64,000 nt of DNA from CADEDV01 sp964412375 (GCA_964412375.1 CAYPOD010000001.1:1-64000), one strand, 5' to 3'. Shown: positions 42,083 through 50,995, numbered from the stretch's first letter. Numbers and translations: made by a program. Notes: generated by a model not told the origin, from the sequence alone.

Positions 42083-43021
42083 ATGAAAAAGAAATCAAGT
42101 CAATTCGACAAGTTTGCCAAAAAGAAAAGCAACGCTGCGATCAAAGAGCAATTCAGGCAGGAAAAAAGAAAATACAAAAAAGAACGGGCAGAATATTTTG
42201 AAAAGAAAAAAGCAGAGGCCAGGGGTCAGCATCCTGCCGGTAAAGTGACTGCAACGGGACCTGCCAGCATCGAAAGACAAGCTTCAGCAGAACAGATGCC
42301 ACTAAACAAATTCATCGCCCATGCCGGGGTGGCTGCAAGAAGAGACGCTGCGGAACTGGTGAAAAAAGGCCTGGTGAAAGTGAACGGCGAACTGGTGACA
42401 GAACCCGGTCATAAAGTTTCTGCAAAAGACGATGTGAGGGTAAATGGAAAGAAAATATTTCTGGCCAGGAATCTTGTTTACATCCTGCTGAACAAACCCA
42501 AAGATTACATCACCACCACGGATGATCCGCAGAAAAGAAAAACAGTGCTGGATATTATTGGCCGTGCCACAAATGAACGTATCTACCCGGTTGGTCGCTT
42601 AGACAGAAATACTTCCGGCGTTTTGCTGCTCACTAATGATGGTGAACTGGCACAAAAGCTCACACATCCCAGCAATGAAGTAAAGAAAGTGTATCATGTT
42701 ACACTGAATAAGCCTTTGGAAAAAAATCATTTCGATTCAATATTAAAAGGAATTGTTCTGGAAGACGGGCCCGCTTCGGTGGATGTGCTGGCATATGCTG
42801 ATATAAAAGATAAAACGCAGATCGGCGTGGAAATACATAGTGGCCGCAACCGTATCGTCCGCCGCATTTTTGAGCATTTTGGCTATGATGTAAAAGGTCT
42901 TGACCGTGTCGTGTTTGCCGGCCTCACCAAGAAAAATGTGGACAGGGGCAAGTGGCGGTTTTTGACGGAGAAAGAAGTAAGAACCCTCAAGCATTTCAGT
43001 CCTGCCAAACAATCCAAATGA
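42083..43021 (+). CDS. 23S rRNA pseudouridine synthase, RsuA/RluB family
   Basis: A 312-residue enzyme with a long Lys/Glu-rich basic leader (about residues 1-70) ahead of an S4 RNA-binding domain (LNKFIAHAGVAARRDAAELVKKG, residues about 75-130) and the RsuA-type catalytic domain. The catalytic Asp is in YPVGRLDRNTSGVLLLTNDGE; RRIFEHFGYDV is the conserved later motif. Basic leaders of this kind are common in Bacteroidota RluB-like proteins. It overlaps the next pseudouridine synthase gene in an ATGA junction, so the two enzymes are made together. The exact uridine targeted (RluB, RluE or RluF type) is not fixed by sequence alone. Confidence 0.92.
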   Translation: MKKKSSQFDKFAKKKSNAAIKEQFRQEKRKYKKERAEYFEKKKAEARGQHPAGKVTATGPASIERQASAEQMPLNKFIAHAGVAARRDAAELVKKGLVKVNGELVTEPGHKVSAKDDVRVNGKKIFLARNLVYILLNKPKDYITTTDDPQKRKTVLDIIGRATNERIYPVGRLDRNTSGVLLLTNDGELAQKLTHPSNEVKKVYHVTLNKPLEKNHFDSILKGIVLEDGPASVDVLAYADIKDKTQIGVEIHSGRNRIVRRIFEHFGYDVKGLDRVVFAGLTKKNVDRGKWRFLTEKEVRTLKHFSPAKQSK

Positions 43022-43746
43022 GAATCGCTGATATTACTATTGCAGAGAACGAAGATTGGATGGCCATCAATAAACCTTCCGGTCTGTTATCCATTCCCGA
43101 CCGGGAAGGAAAAGAAGTTTCATTAAAACAACTATTGAAAGAAAAGTATGGCGAGATATTCACTGTTCACCGGCTGGATAAAGACACCAGCGGCCTTATC
43201 ATTTTTGCCAAAACAGAAGCCGCACACAAACACTTATCGCAACAGTTTGAAGAGAGACAAACCAAAAAGATCTATCTCGGGCTGGTGAATGGTTCGCTGC
43301 AAAACAAAAATGGAAGCATGGATGCTCCCATTGCTGAACATCCGGCAAAAAACGGAAGCATGATCGTTCATCGCAAGGGGAAGGAAGCGCTGACAGATTA
43401 TGAAGTGCTGGAAGATTTTGGCGTTTGTTCATGGGTTCAGTTCCGTATTCACACGGGAAGAACCCACCAGATACGGGTTCATGCCAGGGAAATGGGTCAC
43501 CCGATAGGTTGTGATAGTTTATATGGTGATGGCAAACCTGTATTACTTTCTTCTCTTAAACATAAAAAATTCAAGCTCTCCAAAAATGAACTGGAGGAAA
43601 AGCCACTGCTTAATCGCCTGGCTTTGCATGCATACCAGTTGCACTTTACTGATTTAAATGGCAATTTAGTGGAACTGGAAGCGCCACTTACAAAAGACCT
43701 CAGCGCTACTTTGCAACAGCTACGAAAATGGAAGACTAAGAGATAA
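43018..43746 (+). CDS. pseudouridine synthase, RluA family
   Basis: A 242-residue pseudouridine synthase; the ATG at 43018 overlaps the previous stop (ATGA). The catalytic motif is HRLDKDTSGLIIFAK and the later conserved stretch HTGRTHQIRVHAREMGHPIGCD is intact. No S4 domain. Target could be rRNA or tRNA. Its 3' end runs into an imperfect inverted repeat shared with the convergent metZ gene. Confidence 0.93.
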   Translation: MRIADITIAENEDWMAINKPSGLLSIPDREGKEVSLKQLLKEKYGEIFTVHRLDKDTSGLIIFAKTEAAHKHLSQQFEERQTKKIYLGLVNGSLQNKNGSMDAPIAEHPAKNGSMIVHRKGKEALTDYEVLEDFGVCSWVQFRIHTGRTHQIRVHAREMGHPIGCDSLYGDGKPVLLSSLKHKKFKLSKNELEEKPLLNRLALHAYQLHFTDLNGNLVELEAPLTKDLSATLQQLRKWKTKR

Positions 43747-43880
43747 AGAGTAAAGGAGATAAAAGAGTTCTGCCAGAAGTAATATAGTTTTGTGGCAACC
43801 CTAATCCGAAAGTGAAAACTGTTTACAAAAAATAGATCCCAGCAAAAACTCTTTTCCTTTTTTCACTCCTTTGGACTCTT
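43734..43880. repeat. large imperfect inverted repeat between convergent genes
   Basis: The left side (AGAGATAAAGAGTAAAGGAG, then ATAAAAGAGTTCTGCC) is mirrored by the reverse complement of the right side (AGAGTCCAAAGGAGTGAAAA, then AAGGAAAAGAGTTTTTGC). The purine-rich AAAGGAG words recur. Both ends overlap the stop regions of the flanking genes. It could act as a bidirectional terminator or be a dispersed repeat. Confidence 0.5.
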
Positions 43881-45054
43881 AGCTTTTTTCCAACGCCTGT
43901 AAAATATCGGCAAGAATATCATCAGGATGTTCAAGGCCAACAGAAATGCGGATGAGTCCCGGTGTTATGCCCACTGCCTGTCTTTCTTCTTCTGATAATT
44001 TTGAATGCGTAGTTGAAGCAGGGTGCGACGCAATGCTGCGGCTGTCACCAAGATTGTTTGTCATGGAAATCATTTGAAGGGCATTCAGAAATTTTCTTCC
44101 GCTTTCAATGCCACCTTTCACTTCGAAGGTCACAATACCTCCGCCATTGCTCATTTGCTTTTTGGCAATGGTATATTGAGGATGTGTTTCTAAAAAAGGA
44201 TATTTAACCCAACTGATCGCCGGATTATCCTGCAAAGCCTTTGCAATCTTTAAAGCGCTGTCGGCATGTTTATCCATGCGTATATGCAATGTCTCGAGGC
44301 TTTTGCTCAGTATCCATGCGTTGAAAGGGCTCAAAGAAGGACCTGTATTCCTGATAAACAAGTAGAGCTCTTTAATAAGTTCCTTTTTACCCACAACAAC
44401 ACCACCAAGCACTCTTCCCTGCCCGTCAATAAATTTTGTGGCAGAATGCAAAACAATGTCAGCGCCAAATTTTATAGGTTGCTGCACTGCCGGTGTGGCA
44501 AAACAATTATCTACAACAAAAAGGATGTTATGCTTTTTGCAGAGTGAGGCAACAAAATCAATATCTATAATATCAAGGCCTGGATTACTCGGTGTTTCTA
44601 AGTAAAGCAGTTTTGTATTGGGTCTTATCAGCGCTGCAATACTTTCCGGTTCGTTCATATCAAAATAGGAATACTCAATCCCCCATTTCGGTAAATATTT
44701 AGTCAGGATGGTATGCGTAGAACCAAACACTGCAGAGGCAGAAATGATATGATCATCTTTTTTCAGAAAGGTCATGAAAGTGGAAAAAATGGCTGCCATG
44801 CCTGTGCCTGTTGCTACGCCGTCTTCCGCTTCTTCCAATGCTGCAATTTTCTGAATAAACTCATCCACGGTGGGGTTGGAGAAACGGGAATAGATATTTA
44901 CATCCAATGAATCATCGGCAAATGCTTCAGCCATATCTTCTGCTGATTCATAGGTGAAGCTGCTTGTAAGAAATAATGGTGTAGCATGCTCCTTCTCGCC
45001 GGTTTTTGGAGTTTGTAGTCGTATGGCTTTGGTTTCGGGTCGTTGCTTTGACAT
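43879..45054 (-). CDS. metZ: O-succinylhomoserine sulfhydrylase (trans-sulfuration PLP enzyme)
   Basis: A 391-residue Cys/Met-metabolism PLP enzyme. The PLP lysine is Lys207 in HSATKFIDGQG. The FRNTGPSLSPFNAWILSKSLETL region (here RNTGPSLSPFNAW) and GDSRSIASHPASTTH are what I would expect of MetZ, which joins sulfide to O-succinylhomoserine to give homocysteine. The end of the sulfate-assimilation route fits its place after the siroheme genes. Cystathionine gamma-synthase or methionine gamma-lyase activity cannot be excluded. It lies 69 bp after the siroheme gene with no riboswitch seen in the gap. Confidence 0.9.
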   Translation of the reverse strand: MSKQRPETKAIRLQTPKTGEKEHATPLFLTSSFTYESAEDMAEAFADDSLDVNIYSRFSNPTVDEFIQKIAALEEAEDGVATGTGMAAIFSTFMTFLKKDDHIISASAVFGSTHTILTKYLPKWGIEYSYFDMNEPESIAALIRPNTKLLYLETPSNPGLDIIDIDFVASLCKKHNILFVVDNCFATPAVQQPIKFGADIVLHSATKFIDGQGRVLGGVVVGKKELIKELYLFIRNTGPSLSPFNAWILSKSLETLHIRMDKHADSALKIAKALQDNPAISWVKYPFLETHPQYTIAKKQMSNGGGIVTFEVKGGIESGRKFLNALQMISMTNNLGDSRSIASHPASTTHSKLSEEERQAVGITPGLIRISVGLEHPDDILADILQALEKS

Positions 45055-45123
45055 GGGTTGATTTCTTTACAGAATGCGAAGATAAACCGCCGGGTTTGTT
45101 TGCTTTTAAAATCAAATAAGATA

Positions 45124-46602
45124 TTACAGGACTTTGACGAGTATTCTGACACTCCAGATGATAACAAGAATGCCTAATAGTATGAACGCCGTCTTCCTGG
45201 GCATTTTCCCTGCCAGTTTTGCCGCAATCGGCGCTGCAATCACACCGCCAATGATCAGGGCCAGGATCGTTTGCCAGTGGCTGACACCTAAGAGTGTAAA
45301 AAAAGTAAATGCACTGGCCAGTGTTACAAAAAATTCAGTCAGGCTCACTGAACCGATCACATATTTCGGACTTCTTCCCTTACTGATAAGAGTAGTGGTA
45401 ACGAGTGGTCCCCAGCCACCGCCACCAAAAGAATCAAAAAATCCACCGGCACCAGCCAGCCAGCCGTGATGCCTGAATTTTTTTTGTTGCCGCTGCTTCC
45501 GGAATGCATTGGTCAAAAACTTAATGCCAAGAAAAAATGTGTAAACGGCCAACAATGCCCTTAACCATTCGCCGTTGCTTTTATCCAGCTTTGTCAATAG
45601 GATAGCTCCGATAATGGCCCCGATCACACCAGGTATTACCAACGCTTTGAATAGTTTTTTATTAACATTGCCAAATTTATAATGACTGTAGCCGGATGCA
45701 CCTGCGGCAAACATTTCGGCTGTATGTATGCTTCCGCTAATGGCTGCAGGACTGATGCCTGCTGATAATAAAACTGTAGCACTGGTAACACCATAACCCA
45801 TCCCTAAAGAACCATCTACCATCTGCGCCATGAATCCTGCCAGTAACATCCAATGAAAATTTTTATCTAACGTTCCATACCACGCCACTGCATCCCCCGC
45901 CATTTCTTTAAGCGGCAGATAAGATAGAATAAAATGGCCCACTATCATCAATGCAAAAGCAGCCAGCGAATAGGTTGCAATCTTTTTCCATCTTTTCTCA
46001 GTGTTTAATGAGTCCTTTTCTACAAGCAATTTTGTCAGGGCATTCAGCCTTTTAACTTTATACTCAAAATTTCCGTTGAGTTTGCTTCTCACTTTGTGCA
46101 GGTTCTCAATTACTTCATCCAGTTCACCGGGCAATGCCTCATGCAAAACCTCTTTGATTCGCTTTGCCGCCGTGGGAGACTTCCCGTTGGTAGATATGGC
46201 TATCTTGAGATTTCCCTTTTGTACAATACTTCCCAGGTAAAAATCACAGAGATCGGGAGTATCAGCAACATTTGTCAGGATACCCTTCTCTGTCGCTGAT
46301 GATCTGATCTGTTTATGCAGCTCATGATCATCAGTTGCCAATATGACGAGGTCTTTATTATCCAGGTCAGCTTTTTCAAATTTCCGCTGCACAATGATGC
46401 AGGAAGGGTGCCTATAGACAAGTTTCCTGACATCTTCCTTTATTTCCGGGGCGACAATAGTAATTTTTGCTGCAGGAGAATTTGCAAGAAAGGAATGTAA
46501 TTTTTCCAATCCGACATTACCAGCACCTACCAGCAAGATGTTCAACTCTTCCAGCTTCAGGAATACCGGGTATAACTGATTCTTATTTATTACTGTTTCC
46601 AT
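45124..46602 (-). CDS. fusion: precorrin-2 dehydrogenase/sirohydrochlorin ferrochelatase + TSUP anion transporter
   Basis: A 492-residue two-part protein. Residues about 10-195 are a CysG-N/Met8-type domain: Rossmann motif LVGAGNVGLEK, the catalytic NVADTPDLCDFYLGSIV (Asp114) and ISTNGKSPTAAKRIKE. It turns precorrin-2 into siroheme. A membrane segment (about 207-228) joins it to a TauE/SafE (TSUP) transporter at 250-490, with MVDGSLGMGYG and its internal repeat FFDSFGGGGWGPL. TSUP proteins move sulfite, sulfate or sulfonates. The pair puts siroheme synthesis and sulfur-anion traffic in one chain. Start overlaps the upstream stop by 20 bp. Confidence 0.92.
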   Translation of the reverse strand: METVINKNQLYPVFLKLEELNILLVGAGNVGLEKLHSFLANSPAAKITIVAPEIKEDVRKLVYRHPSCIIVQRKFEKADLDNKDLVILATDDHELHKQIRSSATEKGILTNVADTPDLCDFYLGSIVQKGNLKIAISTNGKSPTAAKRIKEVLHEALPGELDEVIENLHKVRSKLNGNFEYKVKRLNALTKLLVEKDSLNTEKRWKKIATYSLAAFALMIVGHFILSYLPLKEMAGDAVAWYGTLDKNFHWMLLAGFMAQMVDGSLGMGYGVTSATVLLSAGISPAAISGSIHTAEMFAAGASGYSHYKFGNVNKKLFKALVIPGVIGAIIGAILLTKLDKSNGEWLRALLAVYTFFLGIKFLTNAFRKQRQQKKFRHHGWLAGAGGFFDSFGGGGWGPLVTTTLISKGRSPKYVIGSVSLTEFFVTLASAFTFFTLLGVSHWQTILALIIGGVIAAPIAAKLAGKMPRKTAFILLGILVIIWSVRILVKVL

Positions 46603-47266
46603 TCAGAGAAATACTTTTTTGAAATGTAATTATAAAAGCATGTTGTGATATTGCTTGGCGCAACATCCACATATAACCACCCTGTATAGAGACAGAATGC
46701 TCCGGTTGGTAAATAATAGTGCCGATAACCCTGTTTTGATTAAAAGAAAAATTTCCGTCAACAGCTTGCTGCATATACTCATCAGCCAGCTGTACACTCC
46801 ATTTTGCTGATAACTGTTGTGTTCCTGAAACCCGGTACCGAAACCGGAAAGCATAATACGCTGATTTATTCTGCATCGCATCAAACCATCTTTCTTCCGT
46901 ACGAATTCGATTTTGTAATAAAAATCCCTTTCCAATAGAAATAGTATGATTCAGTTCCTGCCAGATGCGGAACTCATTTCCGAACTCATCATCTGTTTTT
47001 TTGAAACTAGCTCTTGTGAAGAAGAAAGCCGTGCCTGCAGCTACACTTGTTTTTTTATTTACAAAAAACCTTGCCCCTGTTCTGAACAGGTACTGGTAAG
47101 CAGACTGACTAAATCCGATTGTTCTGTAGCCTGCGTCGTTATGCCATTGCCATTTGTTGCCAATATCAACAGGCAGTTGCAAGGCAGTCCATACGGATGT
47201 TTCCGGCTGCTGCGAAGCAGCATGTTTTACTGCAACTGTTGTCAATATTAAAAAAAAAGTTCTCAA
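46583..47266 (-). CDS. outer-membrane beta-barrel protein, DUF2490 family
   Basis: A 227-residue protein with a signal peptide (cleavage near AASQQ, residue 20) and alternating aromatic/charged strands typical of DUF2490 barrels (ELNHTISIGKGFLLQNRIRTEERWF, then AFRFRYRVSG and the closing AFIITFQKSISL). The start is a TTG directly abutting the hemB stop (TGATTG), which implies translational coupling; no ATG is available. It sits in the middle of the tetrapyrrole operon, between hemB and the siroheme fusion gene, so it may be an outer-membrane partner of the pathway, but the function is unknown. Confidence 0.8.
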   Translation of the reverse strand: MRTFFLILTTVAVKHAASQQPETSVWTALQLPVDIGNKWQWHNDAGYRTIGFSQSAYQYLFRTGARFFVNKKTSVAAGTAFFFTRASFKKTDDEFGNEFRIWQELNHTISIGKGFLLQNRIRTEERWFDAMQNKSAYYAFRFRYRVSGTQQLSAKWSVQLADEYMQQAVDGNFSFNQNRVIGTIIYQPEHSVSIQGGYMWMLRQAISQHAFIITFQKSISLNGNSNK

Positions 47267-48262
47267 TCAGTACTCCATTTTTTTTATCCATGCTTTAGCA
47301 TTCGTTGCTGCATATGAAATAATGATACCAGCCCCGCTTCTTTGCAATGCAGCCCATGTTTCCAGGTGTGCCGCTTCACGGTTCAACAAACCTTTTTCAG
47401 CCAATGCCTCAATGGCTGCATATTCTCCGCTTACATGATATGCTGCAATTGGTTTTAAGGTGAGTTGTTTCAATCTGGCAATAATATCTGTGTATAAAGA
47501 GGATGGTTTCACCATTAAAATATCTGCTCCTTCTTTTTCATCCCTTAAGGCGCTGGCGATGGCATCATCGGGATGCAGCGGGGATACCTGGTATGATTTC
47601 CTGTTCTGAAGTCCATGGGTGTTGGGAGCCGAATTACAGGCATCCCTGAAAGGTCCATAGAATTGCGAACTGAATTTGGCTGCATAACTCATGATGCTGA
47701 CCTGTTCAAGTTCCAATGCATCCAGTTTGCTGCGGATAGCACCAATCCGCCCATCTGTCATATCGCTGGGAGCAATGCAGTCTGCGCCTGCAGCCGCCAG
47801 GATTGCCGAATAGCGACTAAGTATCTCAACAGTTTTACTATTGTGAAGTTGTGAATGATCTTCATTCAATATGCCGCAATGCCCGTGTGTTGTATAACTG
47901 CAAAGGCAAAGATCACTGGCTATCCACACATCATTTCCAAAATGATTTTTTATTTGTCTTATGACATCTGCTGCAAAAGAAAAATCAAAACTGCTTTCCT
48001 TTTTTTTCGCAGGAACAGGAAACAACAGGAATTTATTCATTGCTTTTTCCATACTATCCTCAATGGAAAACAACAGCGATTCTTTTGTATTCACCTGCAC
48101 ATCATTTAAACCATTCACTTGCCGTGGTCTTACAATTCCTTCCTCCACAAAAAATGGCTGGATAAAACTGCTGTGATGCAGTTTTACAGATGCAGTCAGT
48201 TCCCTTATATGTGTCCCGGCTCTCAGGCGACGCTGCGTGAGGGGATAAAAGTTTTTCTCCAT
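47267..48262 (-). CDS. hemB: porphobilinogen synthase (5-aminolevulinate dehydratase)
   Basis: A 331-residue HemB that condenses two 5-aminolevulinates to porphobilinogen. The zinc ligand set DLCLCSYTTHGHCG (three cysteines) shows a zinc-type enzyme. Both active-site lysines are present: YAAKFSSQFYGPFRDA and ILMVKPSSLY. Other family motifs: APSDMTDGRIGAIR. Start overlaps the end of the hemC-hemD fusion by 40 bp, unusually long, so the two genes are tightly coupled. The N-terminal region (MEKNFYPLTQRRLR) is the normal start. Confidence 0.95.
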   Translation of the reverse strand: MEKNFYPLTQRRLRAGTHIRELTASVKLHHSSFIQPFFVEEGIVRPRQVNGLNDVQVNTKESLLFSIEDSMEKAMNKFLLFPVPAKKKESSFDFSFAADVIRQIKNHFGNDVWIASDLCLCSYTTHGHCGILNEDHSQLHNSKTVEILSRYSAILAAAGADCIAPSDMTDGRIGAIRSKLDALELEQVSIMSYAAKFSSQFYGPFRDACNSAPNTHGLQNRKSYQVSPLHPDDAIASALRDEKEGADILMVKPSSLYTDIIARLKQLTLKPIAAYHVSGEYAAIEALAEKGLLNREAAHLETWAALQRSGAGIIISYAATNAKAWIKKMEY

Positions 48263-49755
48263 TGCTCAAACGATTTAATTGTAGGAAACACAACCGGCTC
48301 CAGTCCATGCTGCTGCAATAAACGGGCTGTTTCCCCGCCTGCACAGACATGCTTTGCATTTGCTTTTACAAATTTTCCATAAAACTCGTACTGCGCATAA
48401 CTGCTCCAGAATACGATATCAGCAGATGCAAGTTTTTGTTCAATGTCTTTGTCATACACAGGATGCAGGCGATAAGTACTTATTGCACAGAATCCTTTTT
48501 GTTGCCATCTTGCAAGGGCAGCATCATGTGTAATGATAGTAAGCTGCCCCGGGTTAATATTCAGCAGCGGCATTTCCATTGAAGAAAGCAAAAATTCAAA
48601 TCCCATAGCATCTGCACAGGCGGTAACCCAATATCCCTGCTTTGCCAGTTCATACCAGGTCTTTGTGCCTGATGCGAGGATGGTTTTGCTCTCAAGTATA
48701 TTATTTATATTATTGCTGATATCGGATAACGCTTTGTAATTAGCAACAAAAACAACCGGTGTACGTATTTCAATTTTAGTTTCAACCCATTCATACCTGA
48801 AAAAATCTTTCATCCTCTCAGTTGTAGAAAAAAGATTCTTGTCTTTTAACTCAAGAACAGGCAAGGGACTCCATTTTACAAAATCGGTTCCCTCTGCATC
48901 TGTGCCTGCTGCATACTGATATTTACTGTTTACAGTTTTAATTGTGGTAACACCAAATCGCTGCAAACAACCGGTTCCATATTTTACAGCTTCCATTTTT
49001 TCATTCCTGCAATCACTCATCAGATCACCATCATTAATCTTCTTCAGCAATTCGACGGCCCTTGCATTGGCGGGATGTGCTTCAGCAATAATAGCTCCCT
49101 GGCAGGGAGCAGGTGCACATTCTATCAGCGGCAGCAGCATCATTCTTTTCCCTTCCAATAATTTTTTGATCAACGGGGCATCTGCTTCACTGCGCAGCAG
49201 GCGGTTTAGTCCTGCTGTGGCCAGAATTGTAGCATCATAATCCCCTTTGTCCAGCTTCTGCAGCCTTGTCTCAACATTGCCGCGGATTGGCTTTGTTTCA
49301 ATATTTATTTCATTGTTCCAACGAGGCAAAGCCTTTTTCAGAAATAAAGTAACCATTTGTTCCCTTCTGGGTGAGCAGGTACCAACAGTAAGTATCTGTC
49401 CGTTTTTAATTTTCTGCTCCACACCAGGATGAAACAGCACAACATCCCTTGTATCATCACGATCAACCACAGCAAACTTATTTTCCCCAAAAAAATGCTC
49501 GCTGCTCAAATCTTTTAAAGAGTGAACAGCAATGTCCGCCTCTCCCTTCAACAGCATTTCATAGATCTCACGGGTAAAAAAATCACTTCCTTCCACTGTA
49601 TGCAACGGAACATCCTGCAAGGCATCTCCCTTGCTGGTACTTTTTACAAGTTCAATATGTATACCAGGATAAAAGGTCTCAATCCTCTGTTTCACTATCT
49701 GCATCTGCAGTAATGAGAGTTTCGATCCCCTGCCTGCTAACCTGATCGTTTCCAT
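48223..49755 (-). CDS. hemC: fusion: hydroxymethylbilane synthase + uroporphyrinogen-III synthase (HemC-HemD)
   Basis: A 510-residue fusion. The N-terminal part (about 1-300) is HemC: AGRGSKLSLLQ, the catalytic Asp82 in VHSLKDL, GTCSPRREQ, RGNVETRLQKL and the dipyrromethane-cofactor Cys263 in the GTGC loop. The C-terminal part (about 330-505) is a diverged HemD: VVFVANYKAL, ASGTKTWYELAKQGY, then the HemD-type hinge and ending. It thus makes uroporphyrinogen III from porphobilinogen on one chain. The HemC half has some unusual residues near the end (CAPAPCQGA). It begins inside the 3' end of hemA (77-bp overlap). Confidence 0.9.
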   Translation of the reverse strand: METIRLAGRGSKLSLLQMQIVKQRIETFYPGIHIELVKSTSKGDALQDVPLHTVEGSDFFTREIYEMLLKGEADIAVHSLKDLSSEHFFGENKFAVVDRDDTRDVVLFHPGVEQKIKNGQILTVGTCSPRREQMVTLFLKKALPRWNNEINIETKPIRGNVETRLQKLDKGDYDATILATAGLNRLLRSEADAPLIKKLLEGKRMMLLPLIECAPAPCQGAIIAEAHPANARAVELLKKINDGDLMSDCRNEKMEAVKYGTGCLQRFGVTTIKTVNSKYQYAAGTDAEGTDFVKWSPLPVLELKDKNLFSTTERMKDFFRYEWVETKIEIRTPVVFVANYKALSDISNNINNILESKTILASGTKTWYELAKQGYWVTACADAMGFEFLLSSMEMPLLNINPGQLTIITHDAALARWQQKGFCAISTYRLHPVYDKDIEQKLASADIVFWSSYAQYEFYGKFVKANAKHVCAGGETARLLQQHGLEPVVFPTIKSFEQWRKTFIPSRSVA

Positions 49756-50941
49756 TTAAAATTTTACTGAGACTATAGGCTAAGTGACTAATATGTTTCG
49801 GTTGATGTCTTGCCGTAATAATGATCCGCAGGCATTCCTCTCCTTTGGGAACTGTAGGAAAGTTGATCGGCTGCAGATACACTCCCTGCTGTTGCAACAA
49901 TTCATTGGCCACTCTGCGGCAACGAACAGCATCGCCGATCTTTACAGCGGTTATATGTGAATCATTCTCCTTAAACACAATGTTATTGCTCCGCATTGCA
50001 TCCCTTAGCAATCGCACATTCTGGTGGAAAGCAATTCTGCCTGCTGTGTTCTCACGGATCAATTTTATGCTGGTGCAGGCGGCAGCACAAATTGCAGGAG
50101 GTAATGATGTAGTGAAAATAAAGCCACTGCCATAGCTTCTGATATAATCAATAATTTGTGCAGAAGATACTATATAGCCCCCAAAAACACCAACTGCCTT
50201 TGACAGGGTACCATTGAGTATGTCAATTTCATCTTGCAATCCTTCCAGTTCGAGGATACCTGCGCCTGTTTCTCCGTATAACCCAACAGCATGCACTTCA
50301 TCCACATAAGTAAGTGCATTATACTTTTTAGCGAGCTTCACAACCTCTCTGACCGGCGCTATGGTGCCTGAAATTGAATAAACTGATTCAAAAACGATCA
50401 ATTTGGGCTGTGCTACATGTAATGACTGTAACACTCTTTCAAGATCCTGCATATCATTATGCCTAAAAATTCTTTTTACATTTCCCGCCGAACGTATTCC
50501 CTCAATCAGTGAAGCATGATTTCTTTCATCAGAAACAAAAACGAGATCTTTTATACAACGGCCAATTGTTTGTAATGTGGTTACATTGGCCTGGTAGGCG
50601 CCATTAAATAAAAGTGCGGCTTCCTTTCTATGCCATGCTGCCAGTGTTTGCTCGAGTTCCCTGTGATAGACAGTGGTACCAGAGATATTCCGGGTGCCGC
50701 TGCTTGCTGCACCGCTGCGGTGAGTGACAAAACCCAATTTGGCAATCACCGCCTCCTCCGTACTCATACAGAGATAATCATTACTGCACCAGTTAACAGC
50801 CGACCGCTGCACTGCTGCTTCATCTGTATAATAGAGTTTTGGGAAATGCTGGGCACTTTTATTTACCTCGAGGAAATGACGGTAAGCACCGCTGTCTTTT
50901 AGCTGCTGTAAGGCATCATTAAAGTAAGAAGCATAACTCAT
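49679..50941 (-). CDS. hemA: 5-aminolevulinate synthase (Shemin pathway)
   Basis: A 420-residue alpha-oxoamine synthase; ATG at 50941. It matches alphaproteobacterial ALA synthase closely: WCSNDYLCMS, GTRNISGTT, YVDEVHAVGLYG, NGTLSKAVGVFGGYI, GFIFTTSLPP and QPINFPTVPKG. Counting from this ATG, residues thought to set ALAS specificity fall at Arg21, Thr83 and Asn85, the same numbers as in Rhodobacter capsulatus, and the PLP lysine is Lys248. It forms ALA from glycine and succinyl-CoA. First gene of the hemA-hemCD-hemB operon, divergent from the sulfite reductase gene. BioF and Kbl are less likely because of the PINFPTVP and GTRNISGT stretches. Confidence 0.93.
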   Translation of the reverse strand: MSYASYFNDALQQLKDSGAYRHFLEVNKSAQHFPKLYYTDEAAVQRSAVNWCSNDYLCMSTEEAVIAKLGFVTHRSGAASSGTRNISGTTVYHRELEQTLAAWHRKEAALLFNGAYQANVTTLQTIGRCIKDLVFVSDERNHASLIEGIRSAGNVKRIFRHNDMQDLERVLQSLHVAQPKLIVFESVYSISGTIAPVREVVKLAKKYNALTYVDEVHAVGLYGETGAGILELEGLQDEIDILNGTLSKAVGVFGGYIVSSAQIIDYIRSYGSGFIFTTSLPPAICAAACTSIKLIRENTAGRIAFHQNVRLLRDAMRSNNIVFKENDSHITAVKIGDAVRCRRVANELLQQQGVYLQPINFPTVPKGEECLRIIITARHQPKHISHLAYSLSKILNGNDQVSRQGIETLITADADSETED

Positions 50942-50974
50942 CAATAAATCAATGTGGCGGTAAAGATAGTATTT

Positions 50975-50995
50975 CCCTACTAAATTTATAGACTA
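50975..50995 (-). promoter_or_regulatory. operator-like site A upstream of hemA
   Basis: In the sense of hemA the site reads TAGTCTA, seven bases (TAAATTT), AGTAGGG. It lies 33 bases before the ATG. The same two words with the same 7-base spacing and orientation precede the sulfite reductase gene and cysD. Confidence 0.7.

Noticed and set aside
45055..45123. SAM or other methionine riboswitch before metZ
   Set aside because: Only 69 bp separate the genes and no stem-loop set typical of a SAM riboswitch was seen.
49679..50941. 8-amino-7-oxononanoate synthase or 2-amino-3-ketobutyrate ligase instead of ALA synthase
   Set aside because: GTRNISGT, VDEVHAVGLYG and QPINFPTVPKG with Arg21/Thr83/Asn85 agree with ALAS, and the neighbours are hemC-hemD and hemB.
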